A program made the position numbers and the translations under genes. The notes under the pieces are model-generated. The model did not search any database. It saw only the letters and a program-made list of their open reading frames with translations, and was not told the DNA's origin. This document shows, piece by piece, positions 1-7,171 of a stretch of DNA of 43,256 bases; positions within the stretch are counted from its first letter, which is position 1, and each line of letters opens with the position of its first letter. This stretch comes from a virus. The stretch lies in IMG/VR virus record IMGVR_UViG_3300017763_000039, positions 1 through 43,256 of that record; one strand, given 5' to 3'.

Positions 1-734
1 AAACCATCCGACATTGACATATGGATAACGTGCTCTGCGTTTATGTTGTACGCATTCATGGTCTTGTAGAATCTTCCACCTGCATTTCCACCTGCAAAGC
101 CTGACATATTATTTGTAGCACCTTGATTTGCGTAACTCGAACCATATGCCGCTGTACCACCGCCAGTTGTTCCACCGCCACCGTATGTTTGGTTAGGTGT
201 AATTTGTGTTGCTGATAATCTTTGTAGGTTAGGGTTAATATCCCTGATGACATACTGTTCAGGTTTCTTTCCCTCGGACTCATTAACAACGATCCTGTCA
301 ACTTTTGCGTTGTCTATGTACAACCATTTGTTTGTTTCTGGATCTCTAACGAAGAAACAATCTCCGTACTTCAGTGCGTTCCTGAAAATCCTGAAGATTC
401 TTTTGTTGAACTGATTGGACTTTGTCCACTGTTGCAAAGCCTTCTTCAATAATTTTACTTCGTGTTCTGTTGTCTCATCTTTGAACACAAGATCAAACGG
501 AGTCTCGTTCTCTGTGTTCTTCTGTGTTGAGAATTCTGCCAGGATGTCCAGTGCCGCGTTGATCTCCGAGTCTGAATCCATTTGGTCATACTGGAAGTAT
601 CTCTGTATCCTGTTGGGGTGTCCTGTGTACACATCCGGCAAGTAAGAACTGTAGTTCCTCTTGGCGAAGTTGGGTACTTTCTCTCCACTGATTGGAGACA
701 TGTTTGCGTCTTTAAAATATTTTTTCCAAGCCAT
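1..734 (-). CDS. gp20: Portal protein gp20, N-terminal part (cut by window edge)
   Basis: The frame is open from an ATG at 734 to the window start, giving about 244 residues. The N-terminus reads MAWKKYFKDANMSPISGEK, and near residue 58 there is SEINAALDILAEFST, which matches the S-E-I-x-x-A-L-D-I-x-A-D-E-S-T block of T4-type portal proteins. In T4, gp20 forms the dodecameric DNA gate at the head vertex, nucleates head assembly and joins the tail; the full protein is about 520 residues, so roughly half lies outside. A Gly/Thr/Ala-rich insertion (about residues 185-220, GGGGTTGGGTAAYG) looks like a surface loop. It follows the tape-measure-like gene on the same strand with a 35-base gap and probably shares its transcript. 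No strong Shine-Dalgarno sequence is visible. Identity rests on my recognition of the motif, not on a search. Confidence 0.85.
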   Translation of the reverse strand, partial: MAWKKYFKDANMSPISGEKVPNFAKRNYSSYLPDVYTGHPNRIQRYFQYDQMDSDSEINAALDILAEFSTQKNTENETPFDLVFKDETTEHEVKLLKKALQQWTKSNQFNKRIFRIFRNALKYGDCFFVRDPETNKWLYIDNAKVDRIVVNESEGKKPEQYVIRDINPNLQRLSATQITPNQTYGGGGTTGGGTAAYGSSYANQGATNNMSGFAGGNAGGRFYKTMNAYNINAEHVIHMSMSDG

Positions 735-769
735 GCTTTATATTACACTTTTTTATTCATTTTAGCAAC

Positions 770-2899
770 CTAAACCAGTCCAACTTGGTTACGGTCTTTA
801 CGTGCTGTTGTCTCAACTGCTTTCAAGGCCCTGGATTCCACTGCTACAAGCGTATTTACGCCATTTACCATATTCGATAAAGTCTTATTCGCACTGTTCA
901 TCTCTGTGACAAGGCTTGCCATCTTGGTCTCCAGTGCTGATGTATCGAATGTGCTCTTAAGATCGTTGTTTGCGGTCACTGTTGATTTGGTTCCTGGGGT
1001 CACCATCTCTGGTCCACGCTCACCAACTAGGTAAGTTTTTCCACCATCCATACCACCACCAAATGCTTTGCCTTCACGTGATGCGGCAAAAAGTGCTGAC
1101 GCTCCGCCGAGTGCTCCTCCGACAGCGGCACCGACTGCTGTTCCTATCACTGGAATAACTGATCCTATCATTGCACCTGTGAGTGCACCTCCAATGGCCG
1201 CCTGTCCAACACCAAATGCTTTCTCTCCTGTGGTCTCGGCATTACTTGCCTGTGCAACTCCACCCGCGGCTATTCCTAATCCTGCCAGTCCGCCAACACC
1301 CTTGCCGGCGATGCCTGCACCTTTCCTAGCGAGGGCACCTGCTCCCGCTCCACCTAAATTTAAATGTGCCGTACCCAATCTAGTACCAGCGGCAACTATG
1401 GATGTCTGTTTGGCCGCATCAAATAATAATTTACCTGACAGTCCTGCAACTAGTAATCCTGCTGTTAATCCTGGTGCTTTAGCCAGTGCAGTCGCTACAG
1501 AACCACCGGCGCCGAACGCACTTTTTATAATGTTAACGAATCCACCCAACGCAGGACCAAACGCTTGGAGTAATCCTGTTTCTATCTGTTGGAATTGGCT
1601 CGACAATACTTTCGTCGCTTGTTCAAATGTTGTTAGACTCTGCACAAGATCTGTTGCAGACTTATTTTGTTCGTCTAACACTGCACCTGTGTCAGTTACT
1701 CTTCTACCTAATTCAATTATGCCACCTTGCAGTGATAAAAATTCTACCTGACCTGTGACAGTTGCTTTTCTAAATCTATCAATGCTGGACGCTGAGACAT
1801 CTCTTATTCCGACCAGTGCCTGTTCCGCCGATACTGTTCCGTTGATGAGGCTTCTTATTATGTTTTGTGCCTCTGGAATGTTTTGCACGAGTGCAAGTGC
1901 CGACTCGGTTACCGGAACTCCAGCGTTTGCTATAAGGTCTTGGAAGCCTTCTGCCAACTGAGGTGATATGCCTCCCACTGTTGCCGCGAATCCTTGTAGC
2001 CTCTGACGTGTCTCGTCTGTCTGTCCCTGAAGTGCCGCCTGGAATCTTTCATTTGATTGTTGCTGTTCTATCTGTGCTCGTAACTCGTCTCTTTGTTGAC
2101 CTGTCAGTTTCGCCAGTCTATCTAGTTGTTCAGCAAAATTTATTGCACTTGTTGTCCTCTGCTGGTCAGTGAGGGTATTCAATATACCTGTCCTTCTCTG
2201 TGAATCTAAATTTAACAGAAGTGTTTCGTTTATCTCATCTACAGTAAGTCCCAATGGAGCCAGTCTTTCTATGCCGAGTTCTCTGGTCTGTGCTCCTAAT
2301 CTTGCTATGGCCTGTGCACCTTGTGTGGTTGATCCGAACAGTGCCGCCAAGTTCTGCGAATTGTTTGCAACCAAGGCCGCAAAGTCGTCTAATGGCAGTG
2401 CCGCACTGGCCGCCGCTGTCCTTAGTTCAACTATGCTCTGTCCAAAGTTCGCACCCGACTGCGAAAGTTGCCTGAATGTTTCTACGTTTACGTCAAGCCT
2501 GTTGCCAAGCAGTCCAAGACCTTTGACGTTGTCCGTGAAAGCACTGATCGATCCCGAACCCTCGAACGCCGCTTTACCCAAGCCAACAAAACTATTACCA
2601 ACTTTCTTAAGTGTCTCGTTGTATTCTTTGTTTGTTTCAATAAGAGTTTCGGTGCTTTTGACTTGTTTATCAATTTGATTGTACTGCTTCTCACCAATCT
2701 TGAATTGGTTCCTTGCTTGTTCTAACAATCTCTGTTTTTGTCTTAATGATTCGTCGTCTGACTTATTAACCTTTTTTGCAAGTTCCAGCAGTCTCTTGGA
2801 TTCTTCGGCCGCCTTCCTTCTACCAGCAGAATTACCACCGGTCTGACCGCTGTCTGCTATCTCCTGTAGATCCTTGATTATCTGCTCTAGTGTTGCCAT
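770..2899 (-). CDS. Tail tape-measure-like protein (probable gp29 equivalent)
   Basis: 709 residues, stop TAG. The first 100 residues are charged and helical (coiled-coil-like), followed by a long Gln/Ala/Leu helical region. Residues about 455-620 are rich in Gly, Ala and hydrophobic residues with several possible membrane-crossing stretches (for example GALTGAMIGSVIPVIGTAVG). Near residue 630 is GGKTYLVGERGPEMVTPG, the element typical of the C-terminus of phage tape-measure proteins. Such proteins set tail length and pass into the host envelope on infection. T4's equivalent, gp29, is 590 residues and not obviously alike in sequence, so the function is inferred from architecture. Its divergent neighbour is the gp26-type gene, a likely chaperone, which is the usual pairing. 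Start ATG at 2899; a minus-strand late promoter (2963-2970) lies 64 bases upstream. Confidence 0.75.
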   Translation of the reverse strand: MATLEQIIKDLQEIADSGQTGGNSAGRRKAAEESKRLLELAKKVNKSDDESLRQKQRLLEQARNQFKIGEKQYNQIDKQVKSTETLIETNKEYNETLKKVGNSFVGLGKAAFEGSGSISAFTDNVKGLGLLGNRLDVNVETFRQLSQSGANFGQSIVELRTAAASAALPLDDFAALVANNSQNLAALFGSTTQGAQAIARLGAQTRELGIERLAPLGLTVDEINETLLLNLDSQRRTGILNTLTDQQRTTSAINFAEQLDRLAKLTGQQRDELRAQIEQQQSNERFQAALQGQTDETRQRLQGFAATVGGISPQLAEGFQDLIANAGVPVTESALALVQNIPEAQNIIRSLINGTVSAEQALVGIRDVSASSIDRFRKATVTGQVEFLSLQGGIIELGRRVTDTGAVLDEQNKSATDLVQSLTTFEQATKVLSSQFQQIETGLLQAFGPALGGFVNIIKSAFGAGGSVATALAKAPGLTAGLLVAGLSGKLLFDAAKQTSIVAAGTRLGTAHLNLGGAGAGALARKGAGIAGKGVGGLAGLGIAAGGVAQASNAETTGEKAFGVGQAAIGGALTGAMIGSVIPVIGTAVGAAVGGALGGASALFAASREGKAFGGGMDGGKTYLVGERGPEMVTPGTKSTVTANNDLKSTFDTSALETKMASLVTEMNSANKTLSNMVNGVNTLVAVESRALKAVETTARKDRNQVGLV

Positions 2900-2929
2900 A
2901 CGACTTTAATTTTTACCTTTTTATACGCA

Positions 2930-2937
2930 TATAAATA
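2930..2937 (+). promoter_or_regulatory. T4-type late promoter upstream of the gp26-like gene
   Basis: TATAAATA, an exact match to the T4 late promoter -10 element read by gp55. It lies 44 bases before the ATG at 2981, the same spacing as the late promoter before the gp48-like gene. Confidence 0.75.
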
Positions 2938-2962
2938 TAGACATCTATACGCTTTTAGTGTA

Positions 2963-2970
2963 TATTTATA
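2963..2970 (-). promoter_or_regulatory. T4-type late promoter for tape-measure and portal genes
   Basis: The plus strand reads TATTTATA, so the minus strand carries TATAAATA. It faces the tape-measure gene starting at 2899. It lies beyond the opposing plus promoter, so the two divergent transcripts should overlap by about 20-30 bases. Confidence 0.65.
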
Positions 2971-2980
2971 GAATTAAAAA

Positions 2981-3835
2981 ATGACGGAAAACACAAACCC
3001 ACTAAACAAGTACTTCAGACAGCCGGCCATATACGTGTCGTTGCCGTCAGGTACTGCCTATCCACCACACGTGGTAACACCAGCACAGACCGGTGAACTA
3101 GGCGTGATGCCCATGACTGCCAAGGATGAGATCAGATTCAAAACACCAGACGCACTGATGAACGGGCAAGGCGTGGTAGACGTTATACAGAGTTGTGTGC
3201 CCGAGATCAAAGACGCTTGGCAGATAAAGAGCTACGACTTAGACACCATATTGGTTGCCATCAGGGTAGCCACATACGGAGAGACCATGGAGATCAATTT
3301 CAACGTACCGGGTGCGAACGAGAACGTTTCACACACAGTCAATTTACCTTCGATTCTCGATCAGTTAAGAACAACTAAAGTGGAAGGACATATTACACTA
3401 AAAGACGGACTGAAAATCACAGTAAGGCCATTGACTTACAAGGATATGACAACAACATCATTACAGACTTTCCAACAGCAGAAGATGTACACAGCAATAC
3501 AGGATTCACAACTGTCAGACGAAGACAAAGCCTCTAGATTCAATGATGCATTCAAGGCACTCACTGATTTAAACTCTAGCATATTATTAAAGAACATCGA
3601 GACAATAACCATGCAAGACGGAACTGAGATAACTGATCCTGCCCATATAAAAGAATTCGTAGAAAATGCAAACGCAGTTTTGATAAAAGAGATAGAGGAC
3701 AAGTTGACACAACTGCGTGGACAGGGTGCAGTGAAACCTCTAAAACTTAAAGCCACTGAAGACCAGATCAAGAAGGGTGCACCGATCACTTACGAGGTAC
3801 CCGTAACTTTCGACACATCAAATTTTTTCGTATAA
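2981..3835 (+). CDS. gp26: gp26-type baseplate hub / tail assembly chaperone
   Basis: 284 residues, starting MTENTNPLNKYFRQPAIYVS. The N-terminal N-P-L-x-K-Y-F-R-Q-P-x-I-Y-x-x-L-P signature and the following T-P-A-Q-T-G-E-L-G-V-M-P-M-T-A-K-D-E segment are those of the T4 gp26 baseplate family (T4_baseplate, PF12322). T4 gp26 is about 208 residues, so this one is longer. gp26 is needed for hub assembly and is thought to act as a tape-measure chaperone with gp51, consistent with the divergent tape-measure gene next door. The last codons are TCA AAT TTT TTC GTA TAA, holding two overlapping slippery heptamers. A -1 slip there joins the frame that continues to 4059, which would give a fusion of about 359 residues. 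Late promoter at 2930-2937. Family call is good; the chaperone role is inferred. Confidence 0.8.
   Translation: MTENTNPLNKYFRQPAIYVSLPSGTAYPPHVVTPAQTGELGVMPMTAKDEIRFKTPDALMNGQGVVDVIQSCVPEIKDAWQIKSYDLDTILVAIRVATYGETMEINFNVPGANENVSHTVNLPSILDQLRTTKVEGHITLKDGLKITVRPLTYKDMTTTSLQTFQQQKMYTAIQDSQLSDEDKASRFNDAFKALTDLNSSILLKNIETITMQDGTEITDPAHIKEFVENANAVLIKEIEDKLTQLRGQGAVKPLKLKATEDQIKKGAPITYEVPVTFDTSNFFV
3820..3829 (+). other. Probable programmed -1 ribosomal frameshift site
   Basis: In the gp26 frame the sequence reads A_AAT_TTT (3820-3826) overlapping T_TTT_TTC (3823-3829). Both fit the X_XXY_YYZ rule for tandem -1 slippage and lie two codons before the stop. Slipping enters the -1 frame at CGT (3829-3831), open to the TAG at 4057-4059. 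A weak stem (GTCTGAT with ATCAAGAC, 3855-3872) lies 25 bases downstream, farther than usual for a stimulator. Confidence 0.6.
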
Positions 3836-4059
3836 CCTTGCTTTCACAATCGGAGTCTGATATAATCAAGACATTGAAGGACATGGAGAACTCACAGAAA
3901 GAACTCAAGCACGAACTGGTCAAGATCAGTTGGTACATGAGGGGTGGACTTTCATACTCGGAGGCAATGGCGCTCTGTCCAACGGAAAGAGAGATCATAG
4001 CACAACTGGTAAAAGACAACTTGGAAACTACCAAGAAAAGCGGTCAACCTTTCTTCTAG
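3829..4059 (+). CDS. Small gp51-like chaperone extension, probably made as a gp26 frameshift fusion
   Basis: About 76 residues in the -1 frame of gp26. It lacks an ATG near its start: the first possible initiator is TTG at 3838, and no Shine-Dalgarno sequence precedes it. The product is charged and helical, with a compact motif S-W-Y-M-R-G-G-L-S-Y-S-E-A-M-A-L-C-P-T-E-R-E, which resembles the short proteins annotated near gp26 in marine T4-like phages as hub assembly catalyst (gp51); I hold that comparison with moderate confidence. In T4, genes 26 and 51 are neighbours. Together with the slippery site, the layout mirrors the tail assembly chaperone pairs (G/GT) of other tailed phages, where the longer product is a -1 fusion. 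Independent initiation at TTG or at the internal ATG of DMENSQ cannot be excluded. Confidence 0.65.
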   Translation, partial: RITLLSQSESDIIKTLKDMENSQKELKHELVKISWYMRGGLSYSEAMALCPTEREIIAQLVKDNLETTKKSGQPFF

Positions 4060-4061
4060 AA

Positions 4062-4077
4062 TATAGTATACTATAAT
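4062..4077 (+). promoter_or_regulatory. Perfect 14-base palindrome with TATAAT -10-like box
   Basis: TATAGTATACTATA (4062-4075) is a perfect palindrome, and TATAAT follows in overlap at 4072-4077, 35 bases before the next gene's ATG. It could be a -10 element or an operator. No good -35 element is visible. Confidence 0.3.
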
Positions 4078-4111
4078 GGTATTCGAAAATGCAGATAATT
4101 AACACTTACAT

Positions 4112-4429
4112 ATGTCCGACAAAGACCTAGTCAAGGAACTCAAAGCCGAACTCTCAGAAATCACAAAAGACCGTGATGACACTCTGACGAAAATGAAATC
4201 CAAGGAGAGCCGGATGAAGCAGGTGTTGATCAAACTGGAACACAGAGAGCAGGACGTCCAAAGCATAGGACACAAGATAGGTGAGCAGAACAAGGAGATA
4301 GCGGACCTCAAGGCCAAGTTGGAGACCAAAGACCGACTGCTGGACGAGGCTCTGCAGAAGATCAAGGACATACATGACGACTCGACCGAAAAAACAGACA
4401 CCCACACAGACCATAAAGAGTTGGATTAA
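4112..4429 (+). CDS. Coiled-coil protein, unknown function
   Basis: 105 residues, start MSDKDLVKELKAELSE, stop TAA. Almost all of it is a charged helix with leucine/isoleucine heptads from about residue 5 to 90 (for example KIGEQNKEIADLKAKLE). There is one Cys-free stretch throughout, no enzyme motif and no membrane segment. The C-terminal 15 residues are polar (TDTHTDHKELD). Its last 56 bases overlap the next gene in another frame, so the two are probably translationally coupled. It may be a scaffold or partner-binding protein; nothing in the sequence decides which. Confidence 0.7.
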   Translation: MSDKDLVKELKAELSEITKDRDDTLTKMKSKESRMKQVLIKLEHREQDVQSIGHKIGEQNKEIADLKAKLETKDRLLDEALQKIKDIHDDSTEKTDTHTDHKELD

Positions 4430-4901
4430 GGACTTCGTAACCAAACCCAATCCGGTTTTCGGTGACCTACCGCCATGCCCATACGCACGGAAGGCCATAG
4501 TGGATGGCAAGGTAAAATTCCTAGAGCTGGATGGCATAGGAGAGTTCGGAACCATATTCACACACATTTGGGATTTCGACTTCGACAAACAGGACGTGCT
4601 GTGCATAATAGCCGAACCAGACCAGTACACTGCCCGGGAGACCGTGGAGATCGCTGACAGGTTGAATCAGGCATTCATGCCCCGTGACGTGGTGGTGCTG
4701 GAGGACCATCCCAAGATACACGAACACGTGAAAGGTGTCAAACTCAACAACGGCCACTACATACTGTTCCTGGCACAGAGACTGAGCAAACTGAACAAGT
4801 TCTCCAAGATGTTGGAGACTGGTCCTTACTATAAAAATTGGTCTAAATCTTATCTGAAAGAAGTGAAAGGTTTCCGAGGTCCCGCAAAGACTCGATCCTA
4901 G
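4374..4901 (+). CDS. Conserved-type hypothetical protein with PPCPYA motif
   Basis: 175 residues, start MTTRPKKQTPTQTIKSWIKD, stop TAG. After a basic N-terminus comes N-P-V-F-G-D-L-P-P-C-P-Y-A-R-K-A (about residues 26-41). I associate that P-x-C-P-[FY]-A motif with small uncharacterised proteins of marine bacteria and phages, but I cannot name a family. The middle alternates strands and helices (DVLCIIAEPDQYTARE), and the C-terminus has Y-Y-K-N-W. Only two cysteines stand out (in CPYA and VLCII). It overlaps the coiled-coil gene by 56 bases. Its last 59 bases lie on top of the 3' end of the opposite-strand transferase gene, so both strands code there. The position beside the enzyme cassette hints at a shared pathway, but that is guesswork. 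Confidence 0.7.
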   Translation: MTTRPKKQTPTQTIKSWIKDFVTKPNPVFGDLPPCPYARKAIVDGKVKFLELDGIGEFGTIFTHIWDFDFDKQDVLCIIAEPDQYTARETVEIADRLNQAFMPRDVVVLEDHPKIHEHVKGVKLNNGHYILFLAQRLSKLNKFSKMLETGPYYKNWSKSYLKEVKGFRGPAKTRS

Positions 4902-5613
4902 AATCTCTCTTACACAATCTACGGTACTGTTTCTTGTTGCGGCTCCATTCCGTGCCTGTCCACCACTCGAATCCTTTATAGTTGGCCTTGTACTCGGACG
5001 AGGTCTCGTAGCCAGAACCCATGTAGAAGTAACTGACGTAGTTGTTGGCGGCCCATTCTATCTCTAGGTCCAGCGTGACGTCCGATATGGGCACCGTGTT
5101 GGCGTGTATCACTGATTCCAGTCCGTGCAGGTCCTTGGCGTCGTAACTGTCGATGGTGCTGTAGTGCTCGTCCTCCCAACGGTAACGCTTCTGCTTGGTG
5201 AACCCAATGATGTTGTCAGCGGATCCTGTGTAGAATATCATGAACTGGTCACGTGGGTTGTAGTGTGCGAATGGATCGTAGTCCTGCGTAAATTTTTTCC
5301 TCTCCATGTACTGCTTGTAGATGTGCGGCAGTCCCAACAGTTTCACCATCTCGGATGCGTCAATTATTTTCACGCCGATCTCGTCGCCCTGGTACTCGTG
5401 TCGCTTGTAGCGTGGCTTGTACAGGTCCAGGTTAATCCTGGTGCTACGTGATTGGTAGAAAACCTCACGGTTCATGACCGGGTGGTCCAGCGCCAGCCAA
5501 CCTCGATCCAACGCCTCGTGTTCCTCGTCCACGTCCACTATGGCCATGGGTCGGCATATCACAAGGTCCTGGTGTTCCTGTTTGCCCAGAGTGTGATCGA
5601 ATATCAGTTCCAT
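4843..5613 (-). CDS. GNAT-fold / aminoacyl-tRNA-protein transferase-like protein
   Basis: 256 residues from the ATG at 5613 (MELIFDHTLGKQEHQD), stop TAG. I chose this start over a longer frame because GAGGAGG sits four bases upstream and the longer N-terminus lies inside the oxygenase gene. The C-terminal part (E-I-E-W-A-A-N-N-Y-V-S-Y-F-Y-M-G-S-G-Y-E, then EYKANYKGFEWWTGTEWS) resembles the GNAT-like core of leucyl/phenylalanyl- or arginyl-tRNA-protein transferases, where a Y-x-G-Y-x-I segment is followed by the M-x-Y-K-x-x-F-x-P-x-E region. That similarity is remote and from memory. It is the last of three overlapping genes (10-base overlap with the oxygenase), so it probably acts on an amino acid, amine or peptide made by the other two. 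An ordinary GNAT acyltransferase is the main alternative. Confidence 0.5.
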   Translation of the reverse strand: MELIFDHTLGKQEHQDLVICRPMAIVDVDEEHEALDRGWLALDHPVMNREVFYQSRSTRINLDLYKPRYKRHEYQGDEIGVKIIDASEMVKLLGLPHIYKQYMERKKFTQDYDPFAHYNPRDQFMIFYTGSADNIIGFTKQKRYRWEDEHYSTIDSYDAKDLHGLESVIHANTVPISDVTLDLEIEWAANNYVSYFYMGSGYETSSEYKANYKGFEWWTGTEWSRNKKQYRRLCKRDSRIESLRDLGNLSLLSDKI

Positions 5614-6272
5614 ATCACCTCCTCTTTTAGTATGCCAGTCACGTTGAATGTCCATTTGTCTGTGATGCCAACATTGGCGGAAAGGTGCCAACGATCAGGG
5701 TACCACAACAGTATGTCTCCGGCCTTCCAGTGCGTGACAAAGGAGTCGCCTGCCTGTAAAAGATGTCCGTTCTGCCAGTCTTTCTGGAACACAATGAATC
5801 TCACCACGTGATCGTCATGGCCCGGATTCTCACGTTTGAAGTATATGAATTTGTCCTGGTGCCATGGCATCACGTTGCCGGGTGGTTGCAGTGTTGGTCT
5901 GCTGGTGGCATTCGTCAGGGGCAGTTGCTCCATTATTTCGCCCTCCCAGGACATCTCCAGTTTGGGTTGTATCGTGGTCGTCTCCCAGTGTCTGGTGTTG
6001 TATGGACTGTAGCCGGACTGCCTGTGCTTGTCCAGTTCCTTGTTGAGGTCATCTCCCAGGCCGTCCCATGACTCCCTGTCACCCACCAGTGTCTGCCAAC
6101 ACTCCGGGTGATCCTTCACCGCCTGTTCGCACTCCTGCTGTATTGCGGACCAGTCCGCCGGTATGTTGCCACACCACACGTAGTCCTTGTGTTGGATGCT
6201 ATCCAGATAGGTGGTTCGAGATACAGACACGAATATAGTCTCCCCTTTTGTATTCTTGCATGGATTCATCAC
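5604..6272 (-). CDS. 2-oxoglutarate/Fe(II)-dependent oxygenase
   Basis: 222 residues. The double-stranded beta-helix metal site is visible: H138-Q-D140 in PWHQDKF, then a distal His in D-R-W-H196-L-S-A-N, preceded by the usual G-D-I-L-L-W-Y-P-D strand. R158 in VVRFIVFQKDW is typical of the core. Such enzymes hydroxylate or oxidatively modify amino acids, peptides, nucleic acid bases or small metabolites using 2-oxoglutarate and O2; the substrate is not readable here. The annotated ATG pair at 6272 overlaps the aminotransferase gene by 74 bases; a GTG around codon 15-17 is a possible later start. It stops with TGA, one of only two natural TGA stops in the window, overlapping the next gene's start. 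Middle gene of the minus-strand cassette. Confidence 0.75.
   Translation of the reverse strand: MMNPCKNTKGETIFVSVSRTTYLDSIQHKDYVWCGNIPADWSAIQQECEQAVKDHPECWQTLVGDRESWDGLGDDLNKELDKHRQSGYSPYNTRHWETTTIQPKLEMSWEGEIMEQLPLTNATSRPTLQPPGNVMPWHQDKFIYFKRENPGHDDHVVRFIVFQKDWQNGHLLQAGDSFVTHWKAGDILLWYPDRWHLSANVGITDKWTFNVTGILKEEVIWN
5614..5625 (-). promoter_or_regulatory. Strong Shine-Dalgarno deciding the transferase start
   Basis: The minus strand reads AGAGGAGGTGAT directly before the ATG at 5613. It lies inside the end of the oxygenase coding sequence and fixes the start of the downstream gene. Confidence 0.7.
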
Positions 6273-7050
6273 CTATGGCCAACGTCAGTGTGTTGGTCGG
6301 TTTGAGGTTCAATCGCTCGCACACGGTTTTGCTCTTGTCCATGTATTTTTCTATCAGCCAGTCCTGGGGGAACTTGTGTAGCAGTTGTGAACTGATGTAT
6401 CCGTTGACCTTGTCAAATATGTTGGCACCAAGCAGTGCGATCGTGATGCTGTCATCCACGAGGTCTTTGGTGAAACGCACACCCAGTCTCAGTGGATTGC
6501 CCACAAAGTTTTTGCTCAGGCTGGTGGCGATATCTTTCACACAGGGTCTGGTGAGATCGTATGTGATGCCGTGTGATATGCCGAAGTATGCGGCATCTAT
6601 GAAGACCGGAATGTCCAGGCCGTCACAGGTGTCCATTATCCTATCAAACGCAGGGTGCATGGCGCCATTGCCCGAGAAAGGCACACTGATTATCAAAGAA
6701 TCCCCTGCACGTAGTTCGTCGTCCTCTAGGTAGCACAGGTTCCTACCGTATGCCTTGGATAGAACTCTCGTGATGATGAAATCACTTCTGCTCACTCTAA
6801 TCCTGTTGTCGTGGTATCTCGACACAAACTCACCAAATGCGTCGGTTGTGCCGGGACAGAACGCACAGTGTTTCATGCCGTCCAGGCCTAGTATGCTGTT
6901 GTGTGAGGAATCTGCCAACCACTTGCGCCAGTCCGCCTCGAACTGCGCCGCGGTAAATTTGTCTAGGGTTTTGTAGTCCATTTTGGCCAGGACTTGGTCT
7001 ATGTGTTCGATGATCTCGGGTGTCTGTAAAGGGTCATGTGGAAGTTGCAT
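6199..7050 (-). CDS. Short PLP-dependent aminotransferase-like enzyme (fold type I)
   Basis: 283 residues, ATG at 7050, stop TAG. The fold-type I core motifs appear in order: I-S-V-P-F-S-G-N-G (121-129, equivalent of the N-P-T-G loop), F-I-D152-A-A-Y155-F-G (pyridine-nitrogen Asp and Tyr), S-L-S-K180-N-F (Schiff-base Lys), and L-R188-L-G-V-R192-F (phosphate/carboxylate Arg region). Class I aminotransferases are usually near 390 residues, so this is a compact form with short N- and C-terminal parts. It would transfer an amino group or carry out related PLP chemistry on an amino acid; the substrate is unknown. First gene of a three-gene overlapping operon. No Shine-Dalgarno is evident, but a long structured leader lies upstream (7051-7450). 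Confidence 0.75.
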   Translation of the reverse strand: MQLPHDPLQTPEIIEHIDQVLAKMDYKTLDKFTAAQFEADWRKWLADSSHNSILGLDGMKHCAFCPGTTDAFGEFVSRYHDNRIRVSRSDFIITRVLSKAYGRNLCYLEDDELRAGDSLIISVPFSGNGAMHPAFDRIMDTCDGLDIPVFIDAAYFGISHGITYDLTRPCVKDIATSLSKNFVGNPLRLGVRFTKDLVDDSITIALLGANIFDKVNGYISSQLLHKFPQDWLIEKYMDKSKTVCERLNLKPTNTLTLAIGDESMQEYKRGDYIRVCISNHLSG

Positions 7051-7078
7051 TACTGTACTTAATGTATTGTCAGAGACG

Positions 7079-7137
7079 GCTTACGCCATCTGAAACTTCG
7101 CTTACGCTCGTTTCATTTTCTTAATTTACGCTTACGC
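7079..7137. repeat. Three copies of GCTTACGC
   Basis: The 8-mer GCTTACGC occurs at 7079-7086, 7100-7107 and 7130-7137, with a degenerate fourth copy GGTTACGC at 7153-7160. Each exact copy forms the loop of a hairpin. Confidence 0.7.
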
Positions 7138-7155
7138 AAAGTGGAAATTAACGGT

Positions 7156-7171
7156 TACGCATATATGCGTA
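7156..7171. promoter_or_regulatory. Perfect 16-base palindrome, possible operator
   Basis: TACGCATATATGCGTA is self-complementary over 16 bases and lies 106-121 bases upstream of the aminotransferase start. It could be a dimeric repressor site or an RNA hairpin. No protein partner can be named. Confidence 0.35.

Noticed and set aside
1068-1751. 227-codon plus-strand frame opposite the tape-measure gene, Ala/Pro-rich
   Set aside because: It lies wholly antisense to a convincing gene; its Pro/Ala composition is what the reverse of Gly/Ala-rich codons gives. No ribosome site.
5614-5691. Longer start for the transferase gene (26 more codons)
   Set aside because: The extra part lies inside the oxygenase gene, while GAGGAGG directly precedes the ATG at 5613.
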